64,000 nucleotides of DNA from Pseudacidovorax intermedius (GTDB lineage Bacteria; Pseudomonadota; Gammaproteobacteria; Burkholderiales; Burkholderiaceae_C): contig NZ_QQAV01000002.1 in assembly GCF_003350475.1 (NCBI RefSeq), forward strand, positions 372,001 through 436,000, given 5' to 3'. The first letter of the stretch is position 1. Each line of letters begins with the position of its first letter. Under the pieces are notes generated by a model. It searched no databases. It had not been told where the DNA came from and worked only from the letters and a program-made list of their open reading frames with translations. Both the position numbers and the translations under genes were made by a program. Below are positions 37,315-47,875 of the stretch, in pieces.

Positions 37315-37969
37315 GGTGCTGGGCGTCGAGCAGGATCAGCAGCCGGCGCAGTTGGGCCAGGGGCAGGACGTAATCGGGCTGGCGCAGGGCCAGGGCGGAC
37401 TGGGGCATCTGGGGCGCCATGGCTTCGCCCGGCGACTGTACGGCAGTGAGGCCGCCCGCGGCGGCGATGTCGGCCAGCCCCTGCGCACCGTCCTCGTTGG
37501 CGCCGGTCAGCAGCAGGCCGGCCAGGCGTGGCCCGTAGGCGTCGGCGGCGGAACTCATCAGCAGGTCGATCGAGGGCCGCGAAAAGTGCACCGGCGGCTC
37601 GCAGCTCAGCGAGAAGTGGCGGTCCGCCTCGATGAAGAGGTGGTAGCCGGGCGGTGCGAAGTGCAGCGTGGCCCCTTCGACGGCGGCCTTGTCGCGCGCC
37701 TCGCAGGCCGGGATCGGCAGCCGGTGCGAGAAGATATCCGCCAGGCGGCTCTCCCGGTCCTGCGGCAGGTGGAGCACCGCGATCAGCGGCAGGTGCCACG
37801 GCGTGGGCAGGGCCGCCGTCAGGCGCAGCAGGGCGTCGACGCCGCCGGCGGAGGCGCCGACCACCACTGCATCCACCTGCGGCAGCGGGCCGGGGTCGAA
37901 GTCGCCATCGTCCAGCGTCGACGGTGGCGAGGCGTGCCCGGTGGCGTAGGGGGAGCGGATCGCCGACAT
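37304..37969 (-). CDS. CheB-type methylesterase, catalytic domain only
   Basis: The 221-residue product has the CheB fold with the catalytic triad visible: Ser40 in VVVGASAGGVDALL, His67 in AVLHLPQDRE and Asp160 in TGANEDGAQGL. It has no receiver domain, so it lacks the phosphorylation switch of chemotaxis CheB. No chemoreceptor (MCP) is encoded here, so the target glutamates are unknown. It overlaps cheR by one base (TGATG) and the next kinase by 11. Confidence 0.9.
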   Translation of the reverse strand: MSAIRSPYATGHASPPSTLDDGDFDPGPLPQVDAVVVGASAGGVDALLRLTAALPTPWHLPLIAVLHLPQDRESRLADIFSHRLPIPACEARDKAAVEGATLHFAPPGYHLFIEADRHFSLSCEPPVHFSRPSIDLLMSSAADAYGPRLAGLLLTGANEDGAQGLADIAAAGGLTAVQSPGEAMAPQMPQSALALRQPDYVLPLAQLRRLLILLDAQHHAH

Positions 37970-38897
37970 CAGGCTGCCTTGCGGAAGATGCGTTCCGCCC
38001 GCGCCACCGGCTCGAACCGCTCGGCATAGGCCGAGAAATCCACGCTCTCCTTCGAGCCCAGCCCCAGGAAGCCACGGTGGCACAGCGAATCGTGGAACAG
38101 GCCCAGTGCGCGGTCCTGCAGCCGGCGGTTGAAGTAGATCAGCACGTTGCGGCAGGAGACGAGGTGCGTCTCGGCAAACACGCTGTCGGTGGCCAGGCTG
38201 TGGTCGGCAAAGATCACGTTGGCCCGCAGCGCCGGGTCGAAGCGCGCGCCGCCATAGGCCGCGGTGTAGTAGTCGGAAAAGGACTTGCGCCCGCCGGCGC
38301 GCTGGTAGTTGGCCGTGTACTCGCGCACCGCGTCGGCCGGGAAGATGCCCTGCCGTGCCTTCTCCAGCGATTGCGGATTGATGTCGGTGGCGTAGATCAG
38401 CGCCCGCTCCAGCAGTCCCTCCTCACGCAGCAGGATGGCCAGGGAGTAGACCTCCTCGCCCGTGCTGCAGCCGGCCACCCAGACCTTGATCGACGGATAG
38501 GTGTGCAGCACCGGCACCACCTGCTGGCGCAGCGCGAGGAAGTAGTCCGGGTCTCGGAACATCTCGCTGACCGGCACGGTGAGGTACTGCAGCAGCCGGC
38601 CGAAGACCTGATCGTCGCGCAGCACCTGCTCCTGCAGTGCGGAGATGCTGCGGTAGCCCATCTGCTCCAGCGCGTAGTTCACCCGGCGCTTCTGCGAGGC
38701 GCCGGTGTAGTCGCGGAAATCATGGCTGTAGCGCAGATAGATGGCCTCCATCAGCAGGCGCAGCTCGATGTCGGAGGCGCTGGGCGGCGGTGGCGCGGGG
38801 CGTGCGGCGTCCGTGCCCGACGGGGCCAGGCCCGGCGGGCGCGGCGTCGCGAGGCGGCCACCGGCTTCCTCGGCGTCCGGGCTGGCGGGGCGGGCGC

Positions 38898-38901
<4 letters not shown>
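37969..38901 (-). CDS. CheR-type methyltransferase
   Basis: The 310-residue protein has a Pro-rich N-terminal extension of about 45 residues, a CheR_N helical part (LLMEAIYLRYSHDFRDYT), and a SAM-dependent catalytic domain (KVWVAGCSTGEEVYSLAILL, IYATDINPQSLEKARQG, LVSCRNVLIYFNRRLQ). It would methylate glutamates of a receptor-like protein. The GTG start overlaps the upstream kinase stop (GTGA). In non-chemotactic clusters CheR/CheB pairs are thought to modify signalling proteins. The target may be one of the adjoining kinases, such as the coiled coil of the CHASE3 kinase. Confidence 0.9.
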
Positions 38902-42389
<3,488 letters not shown>

Positions 42390-42513
42390 GGGTGGGGCTT
42401 GGTCGGAGCAAAACCGACCGAGTCTGCCCGAGGACGTGCCCGGGGGGTGTCGGAAAACGCCGCTTATGCCGGGACGGGCGGGCGCTGGCCGACCCCGTTT
42501 GCGCCGCCCGCGC

Positions 42514-43434
42514 TCACGACGCCCGGAAGAAGTCCTCGATCAGCGCCGCCACCTGGTCCGGCTGGTCGTGATGCAGCATGTGGCCCGCGTCCTCCACCCG
42601 GGCGGTGTGCAGTTCGCGCAGCACCTCCAGGCGCCGGTGGAATTCGTCGAGGGGGTAGCGGCCGTTCCACCAGCCATGGAGGCTGTCGTCGCTGGCCACC
42701 ACGGCCAGCACCGGCGCGGTGATGGCGGCATAGAGGGCCAGCGTCTCGTCCACGCGGAAGATGTTGGCGTTGATCACCTTGTGCGCGGCGTCGCCCTGGA
42801 TCTCCCAGCGCTCGCTGCCGTCCTCCTGGCGCACCGGCCGGGCCCACTGCCGGGCCAGCCAGTCGGCCTTGTCCTGCGACAGCCGGGGGTTGGTCTTCAT
42901 CAGGCGCCGCGCAACGCCATCGGGGGTGCTGTAGCCCGACAGGCGCATGCCGCCTTCGTGCAACTGCCTGTTCTCGTCGATCCAGCGCGCGTAGCGCCTG
43001 GGCGCCTCGTCGGGCGCATAGGCGGGCATGCCGAACCCTTCGAGGTTGACGAGCCGCCGGATGCGGCCCGGTCGCACGCCCGCATAGTGCATCGCGACGT
43101 TGCCACCCATGCTGTGGCCGACCAGGTCGACGGCGCGGTCGGCGGCGTAGTGGTCGAGCAGCCAGTCCAGGTCGGCCAGGTAGTCGGGCATCCAGTAGTT
43201 GTCGACGTCGCCGCCGCCGGTCTGGCCGAAGCCGCGCCAGTCGGGCGCGATGACGAAGCGCTCCTGCGCCAGGGCATCGATGACGAACTGCCAGGAGGCC
43301 GCCACATCCATCCAGCCATGAAGCAGCACCAGGGGCGGGCGCGCCAGCGAGGGCGTGCCCCAGGTGAGCACGTGGTAGCGCAGGTTGCGCACGGGAACGA
43401 AGTCGGACTGCGGCAGGCGGCGGGGAGCGTACAT
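42514..43434 (-). CDS. Alpha/beta hydrolase
   Basis: The 306-residue protein shows the hydrolase fold: oxyanion region LVLLHGWMDVAAS near 35-47, DWRGFGQTGG, the nucleophile elbow VGHSMGGNVAMH (Ser), and the C-terminal His in VEDAGHMLHHDQPDQV, with a probable acid Asp in VVASDDSLHG. No signal peptide is present, so it is cytoplasmic. The substrate is unknown (esterase, epoxide or C-C hydrolase types share this fold). It is preceded by a Bug-type receptor gene reading the same way, 63 bases upstream. Confidence 0.85.
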   Translation of the reverse strand: MYAPRRLPQSDFVPVRNLRYHVLTWGTPSLARPPLVLLHGWMDVAASWQFVIDALAQERFVIAPDWRGFGQTGGGDVDNYWMPDYLADLDWLLDHYAADRAVDLVGHSMGGNVAMHYAGVRPGRIRRLVNLEGFGMPAYAPDEAPRRYARWIDENRQLHEGGMRLSGYSTPDGVARRLMKTNPRLSQDKADWLARQWARPVRQEDGSERWEIQGDAAHKVINANIFRVDETLALYAAITAPVLAVVASDDSLHGWWNGRYPLDEFHRRLEVLRELHTARVEDAGHMLHHDQPDQVAALIEDFFRAS

Positions 43435-43497
43435 GGGCGGCGATCATAGAAAGGCGCCCGCTGGCGGGCAGTCCGCCACCGGACACGTCCCCCGCCG

Positions 43498-44517
43498 TCA
43501 GGCAGCCTTGATCCCGCGCATCAGGATGACGCCGCCGAGCGTGGTGGTGTCGCTGCGGATGCGCCGCGCCAGCGCCTCGGGCGTGCCGCCGCGGGCCTGC
43601 CAGCCGGCCTTGAGCAGGGCCTCGCTCACCTCGGGGGTGCGCAGGACCGTCTGCAGTGCGCCATTGAGCCGCGCGATGGCCGTTGGCGACTGCCCGGCCG
43701 GCGCGGCCAGGGCTGTCCAGATCTCCAGGTCGGCGCCGCGGACATCGGCCTCGCGCAGCGTGGGCATCTCGCCGGTCAGGGGGCTGCGCTCGGGCGCGGT
43801 GATGCCGATGGCCTTGAGCCGCCCCTGGCGGATGTGCGGCAGCGCCAGCCCCGGCGGCAGCAGGGCCAGCTGGATCTGGTTGGCCAGCATGGCTTCGATC
43901 ACCTGCGGATTGCCGGCAAAGCCCTGGTACTGCGCGCGGATGCTGGTGCGCATCTTCAGCAGTTCCATGCCCAGGTGGCCGACGGTGCCGTTGCCGGGCG
44001 TGCCGTAGCGGGCATCGGTGCCCAGGTTGCGCGCCCACAGCAGCAACTCGTCCGGCCGGCTGCCCTGGGCCTGCGCCGTGACCGCCAGCACCAGCGGTGC
44101 GGTGCCGATCAGGCCGACCGGGGCGAAGTCGGTCTCGGGGTCGAAGGGCACGGCGGCGTCCAGCAGCCGGGCGATGGTGAGGTTGCCGTTGATCAGCGCG
44201 CCGAAGGTGTGGTCGTCGCGGGCCTTGGCCACCGCGTTGGCGGCGATGTTGCCGCTGGCTCCGGGCTTGTTCTCGACACCCACGGTCTGGCCGAGCAGCC
44301 GCGCCAGCGGCTCGGCCACGATGCGTGCCGCGGTGTCGGGCGAGGAATTGGGCGGAAATCCCACCAGCAGCTTCACCGGCCGGGTCGGCCAGCTGGCGCC
44401 GCCATCCGGCGCGATGGCGGGTCGGGGCGACTTGCTGCCGGATTGCGCCCAGGCCGGCAGGCAAGCGCTGGCCGCCAGGGCGGCACAGGAATGGAGCAGG
44501 CGGCGCTTGTCGACCAT
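43498..44517 (-). CDS. Bug-family tripartite tricarboxylate transporter receptor (solute-binding protein)
   Basis: The 339-residue protein has a signal peptide (LLHSCAALAASACLPAWAQ). Bug-family marks are ASWPTRPVKLLVGFPPNSSPDTAARIVAEPL, VENKPGASGNIAANAVA, and YGTPGNGTVGHLGMELLK, with VIEAMLANQIQLALL following. Such receptors bind carboxylates in the periplasm and are very numerous and often orphaned in betaproteobacteria. No TctA/TctB membrane genes occur in the window. The start ATG overlaps no other gene. An inverted-repeat-like motif upstream is shared in part with the promoter of a secreted hydrolase. Confidence 0.9.
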   Translation of the reverse strand: MVDKRRLLHSCAALAASACLPAWAQSGSKSPRPAIAPDGGASWPTRPVKLLVGFPPNSSPDTAARIVAEPLARLLGQTVGVENKPGASGNIAANAVAKARDDHTFGALINGNLTIARLLDAAVPFDPETDFAPVGLIGTAPLVLAVTAQAQGSRPDELLLWARNLGTDARYGTPGNGTVGHLGMELLKMRTSIRAQYQGFAGNPQVIEAMLANQIQLALLPPGLALPHIRQGRLKAIGITAPERSPLTGEMPTLREADVRGADLEIWTALAAPAGQSPTAIARLNGALQTVLRTPEVSEALLKAGWQARGGTPEALARRIRSDTTTLGGVILMRGIKAA

Positions 44518-44540
44518 GAACGTGTCCGAGATTGACTAAA

Positions 44541-44556
44541 GTTACAAGACGTTAAC
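44541..44556. promoter_or_regulatory. Operator-like motif upstream of the Bug-receptor gene
   Basis: The plus strand reads GTTACAAGACGTTAAC, with GTTA/TAAC ends. Its AGACGTTAA part recurs in a palindrome upstream of the secreted hydrolase at 52379-52397. It lies 24-39 bases ahead of the start codon and may bind a regulator. Confidence 0.35.
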
Positions 44557-44665
44557 GGACTCGCTGCCGACGCGCAAGGCGGGCTTGCCGGGCTGGTATC
44601 GACGTGCTGCGGGTGGCGAGGCGTCTGCACAACGCGCGGTGCCGCACGCCCGCCGACGCGATCAG

Positions 44666-45058
44666 TCAGTCCGGCGTCTTGTCGAGATGGACCGTGATCG
44701 GGGTGCTGTCTTCGCTGCGCGTGGTGGCTGGCGGCGGCACGTCGCCGCCCTTCTGGCGTTCGCGGAACAGCGCCGCCCGCGTCAGGAAGATGGTGGTGAT
44801 CGGCGCCGTCAGCGCCACGAACATCGCGATCAGCGCCGCGTGCAGGAACAGGTGGGAGCCCTGGGCCGAGAAGTACACGGCCGTGGCCAGTGAGATGGAC
44901 CACACCCCGGCCGTGGCGCCCAGCGTGGGCGTGTGGATGCGGCGGAAGAAGCTGGGCATGCGAACCAGGCCGAAGGAGCCGATGGCCGCAAAGCCGGCGC
45001 CCACCACCACCAGGAGGGCCGTGAGCGCCTCGGCCCACCAGGGCAGCGGCCCGCTCAT
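44666..45058 (-). CDS. mrpG: Monovalent cation/H+ antiporter subunit G
   Basis: The 130-residue protein has three membrane helices (about 8-28, 40-62, 67-90) and the MrpG/PhaG signatures FAAIGSFGLVRMPSFFRRIHTPTLGATAG and APITTIFLTRAALFRERQ. It is the last gene of the mrp operon. Its ATG overlaps the mrpF stop (ATGA). A hydrophilic tail of about 30 residues follows the last helix. Confidence 0.93.
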   Translation of the reverse strand: MSGPLPWWAEALTALLVVVGAGFAAIGSFGLVRMPSFFRRIHTPTLGATAGVWSISLATAVYFSAQGSHLFLHAALIAMFVALTAPITTIFLTRAALFRERQKGGDVPPPATTRSEDSTPITVHLDKTPD

Positions 45059-45333
45059 TCGATCACCTCGCCGCGCAGCAGGAACTTGGCCAGCGCCGTC
45101 GTGCCCACGAAGCCGAACAGCGCAATCAGCATGGCCGCCTCGAAATAGACGGCGCTCGAATAGACGATGCCCAGCGTCAGCATCATCAGCATGCCGTTGA
45201 TGTAGAGGCAGTCCAGGGCCATGATCCGGTCTTGCGCCGTGGGGCCCATCAGCAGGCGGGCCAGGGCGCACAGCATCGCGACCGCCAGGAGGAACAGCGC
45301 GCCCTTGAGCGCCCAGAACAGCAGTGGCGTCAT
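45055..45333 (-). CDS. mrpF: Monovalent cation/H+ antiporter subunit F
   Basis: The 92-residue protein has three helices and the family core LLMGPTAQDRIMALDCLYING, then IVYSSAVYFEAAMLIALFGFVGT, as in MrpF/PhaF. A small subunit of the seven-part Na+(K+)/H+ antiporter complex. It overlaps both neighbours by four bases, showing tight coupling. Confidence 0.93.
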   Translation of the reverse strand: MTPLLFWALKGALFLLAVAMLCALARLLMGPTAQDRIMALDCLYINGMLMMLTLGIVYSSAVYFEAAMLIALFGFVGTTALAKFLLRGEVIE

Positions 45334-45824
45334 GACTCGAAGATCTCCATCAACACGGTCTCGTAGCGCAGCTTGATGCGCTCGATCAGGTCGCTTTCGT
45401 CGTCCACGTCGAAGACGTGCAGCAGCAACTGGCTGCGGTCGACCGCCAGTTCGGCCCAGGCCGTGCCGGGCGTCAGGCACAGGATCATGGCCAGCACGGC
45501 CAGGCCGTTGGGGTCGCGCAGATCCAGCGGCACGCGCACGAAAGCCGAATGGATCTGCGGCGTGCGACGGGTGAGCAGGGCGCGCGCGACGCCCAGTGCC
45601 GACACCAGCAGGTCGGCCATCACCAGGCGCAGGAGGCGCAGTGCCGCCAGCGGGCGGCGCATGCGCACCGTGGCCGGTCGCAGGCCCTTGGTGAGCAGGG
45701 GCACCGCTACCGCCAGCAGCGCGCCCAGCAGCATGGTGGCCGGATGCAGCGACTGGTTCAGCAACAGCCACACCACCCACAGCGCGATGGTGAGGGGGGG
45801 CGAGGGAATCAGGCGGCGCATCAT
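45330..45824 (-). CDS. mrpE: Monovalent cation/H+ antiporter subunit E
   Basis: The 164-residue protein has N-terminal membrane helices (IALWVVWLLLNQSLHP; MLLGALLAVAVPLL) and the MrpE domain with SAFVRVPLDLRDPNGLAVLAMILCLTPGT, ending in a cytoplasmic tail that contains HVFDVDDESDLIERIKLRYE. The first of two Met codons overlaps the mrpD stop (ATGA). Confidence 0.93.
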   Translation of the reverse strand: MMRRLIPSPPLTIALWVVWLLLNQSLHPATMLLGALLAVAVPLLTKGLRPATVRMRRPLAALRLLRLVMADLLVSALGVARALLTRRTPQIHSAFVRVPLDLRDPNGLAVLAMILCLTPGTAWAELAVDRSQLLLHVFDVDDESDLIERIKLRYETVLMEIFES

Positions 45825-47530
45825 GGCCGGACCTCCGCCTGCTTGGCCGTCGTCGGGCCGGCCTTCTGGGTCGCCGCGAACACCGCTGCGCGGTAGTCGC
45901 GGGTGTCGGCCAGGTTGGCGGCGGTGGCCTGGGCGTGCAGCAGCACCGGCCCGGCGCCCACGGCCAGTGCGATGCAGGCGGCCAGCAGGCCGGCCACCGG
46001 CAGTACCTCCAGCGCTCGCAGCGCCGGCAGCGAACCTTGCGTGTGGGTCCAGAAATGCCGGATGCCGCTGCGCGAGAACGCGACCAGCGTCATGAAGCCC
46101 GAGACCAGCAGCAGTCCCATGAAGGCCCAGCCCCAGCGGCTGACCTGCTGGGCATCCAGCAGGCCCGACAGCATGGCGAACTTGCCGATGAAGCCGGGCA
46201 GCGGCGGCAGGCCGGCCAGCAGCAGCACGCAACAGACGAAGGCGAGGCCCAGGAAGGCCACGCCCGCCGGAATGGCGCGGCCATAGAGCGCCTGCGCCTC
46301 GTCGTCGAGATTGACGTCGTCCAGGGCCTGCAGGTCCTCGGTGAGGAAGGGCGTGGTCGCGGCCGATTCATGGGGGGCGATGCTGTGTCCGGCATTGCGC
46401 CAGCGCTCGATCATGTCGATGAGCAGGAAGAGGGCGCTGGCCGCCAGCGTGGATCCGAGCAGGTAGTAGAGCGCCCCGGCCCAGACGCCTTCCTGCGCCA
46501 GCCCGACGGCGGCCAGCAGCGTGCCGGCCGACACCACCACGGCGAAGCTCGCCAGGTGCGACAGGCGCTGAGAGCCGAGCAGCCCCAGCGAGCCGACGGT
46601 CAGCGTGGCCAGTCCCAGGCCGATGACCACCGGCTGGCCATACAGCGCCGAGTCGCCCGCGTCGGGGCCGAAGAACAGCGTCCAGGTGCGCAGCACCACG
46701 TAGACGCCCAGCTTGGTCAGCAGCGCGAAGACGGCGCTCACGGGGGACACCGCCGCGCTGTAGCCGGGAACCAGCCAGAAGTTCAGCGGCCAGGCGCCGG
46801 CCTTGGCGAAGAAGGCGGCGGCCAGGATGGCGACCCCTGCATGCAGCAGCCCGCGGTCGGCCGGTGCCACCTCGGAAATGCGCTGGCTCAGGTCGGCCAG
46901 GTTGAGCGTGCCGGTCACGCCGTAGAGCATGGCCGCGCCGATCAGGAACAGCGACGAGGCCGCGAGATTGATGGCGATGTAGTGCAGCCCGGCCCGGACC
47001 CGCAGGGCGCCGGAGCCATGCAGCAGCAGCCCGTACGAGGCGGCGAGCATGACCTCGAAGAACACGAACAGGTTGAACAGGTCGCCGGTGAGGAAGGCGC
47101 CGTTCAGGCCCATCAGCTGCAGTTGCAGCAGCGGGTGGAAATGCACGCCGGCCCGGTCCCAGCGCGAGGTGGAATAGATCGAGGCCGCGAAGGCCACCAC
47201 GCCCGTCAGCGCGACCATCATGGACGACAGGCGGTCGGCCACCAGCACGATGCCGAAGGGTGCGGCCCAGTTGCCGGGCAGGTAGACGCCGATGGAGCCC
47301 GGGCCGCCGCCGGTGTCGGGCGTGTTCACCCAGCGCAGCAGGGCCAGCGCCACCAGCAGGCCGAACAGGCCGGAGATGACTGTGAGTGCCGACTTGGCGC
47401 GCCGGCGCTGCTCGCCCATCAGCAGCATCAGCGCGGCCGTGAGCAGCGGCAGCAGGATGGGCGCCGCCACCAAGTGCGGCATGGTGGCGTCGAGCAGCCG
47501 GTCGAGCAGGGCGAGGATTTCGTTGCTCAT
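45821..47530 (-). CDS. mrpD: Monovalent cation/H+ antiporter subunit D
   Basis: The 569-residue protein has about 14 membrane helices and belongs to the NuoL/M/N-related antiporter family. Conserved points are FFEVMLAASYGLLLHG (Glu), AKAGAWPLNFWLVPGYSAAVSPVSAVFALLTKLGVYV (Lys residues) and LPGFIGKFAMLSGLL near the C-terminus. A 40-residue hydrophilic insert (around GHSIAPHESAATTPF) and an Ala-rich tail are extra relative to shorter homologues. It overlaps mrpC and mrpE by four bases each. Confidence 0.94.
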   Translation of the reverse strand: MSNEILALLDRLLDATMPHLVAAPILLPLLTAALMLLMGEQRRRAKSALTVISGLFGLLVALALLRWVNTPDTGGGPGSIGVYLPGNWAAPFGIVLVADRLSSMMVALTGVVAFAASIYSTSRWDRAGVHFHPLLQLQLMGLNGAFLTGDLFNLFVFFEVMLAASYGLLLHGSGALRVRAGLHYIAINLAASSLFLIGAAMLYGVTGTLNLADLSQRISEVAPADRGLLHAGVAILAAAFFAKAGAWPLNFWLVPGYSAAVSPVSAVFALLTKLGVYVVLRTWTLFFGPDAGDSALYGQPVVIGLGLATLTVGSLGLLGSQRLSHLASFAVVVSAGTLLAAVGLAQEGVWAGALYYLLGSTLAASALFLLIDMIERWRNAGHSIAPHESAATTPFLTEDLQALDDVNLDDEAQALYGRAIPAGVAFLGLAFVCCVLLLAGLPPLPGFIGKFAMLSGLLDAQQVSRWGWAFMGLLLVSGFMTLVAFSRSGIRHFWTHTQGSLPALRALEVLPVAGLLAACIALAVGAGPVLLHAQATAANLADTRDYRAAVFAATQKAGPTTAKQAEVRP

Positions 47531-47874
47531 GTCTCCTCCCGCTCCTGCCCGTCCACGTGGTCGGTGTCCGAGATGCCGCGCGAGGCCAGCATCACCACCA
47601 GGAAGAGCGCCGTCATGGCGAAGCCGATCACGATGGCCGTCAGCACCAGGGCCTGCGGCATGGGGTCGGCCGTGTTCTGCAGCGTGGCTTCCACGCCCTT
47701 GCGCAGCACCGGCTCGCTGTCGACCTTGAGCCGGCCCATGCTGAAGATGAACAGATTGACGGCGTACGAGATGAGCGTGAGGCCCATGATCACCTGGAAG
47801 GTCCGGGGGCGCACCAGCAGGTACACGCCCGAACCGGTGAGCACGCCGATGGCGATGGCGAGAACGGCTTCCAT
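47527..47874 (-). CDS. mrpC: Monovalent cation/H+ antiporter subunit C
   Basis: The 115-residue protein resembles NuoK: three helices with VLTGSGVYLLVRPRTFQVIMGLTLISYAVNLFIFSMG and DPMPQALVLTAIVIGFAMTALFLV. The chosen ATG lies one base after the mrpA stop region, and the stop overlaps mrpD by four bases. Confidence 0.94.
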   Translation of the reverse strand: MEAVLAIAIGVLTGSGVYLLVRPRTFQVIMGLTLISYAVNLFIFSMGRLKVDSEPVLRKGVEATLQNTADPMPQALVLTAIVIGFAMTALFLVVMLASRGISDTDHVDGQEREET

Positions 47875-47875
47875 G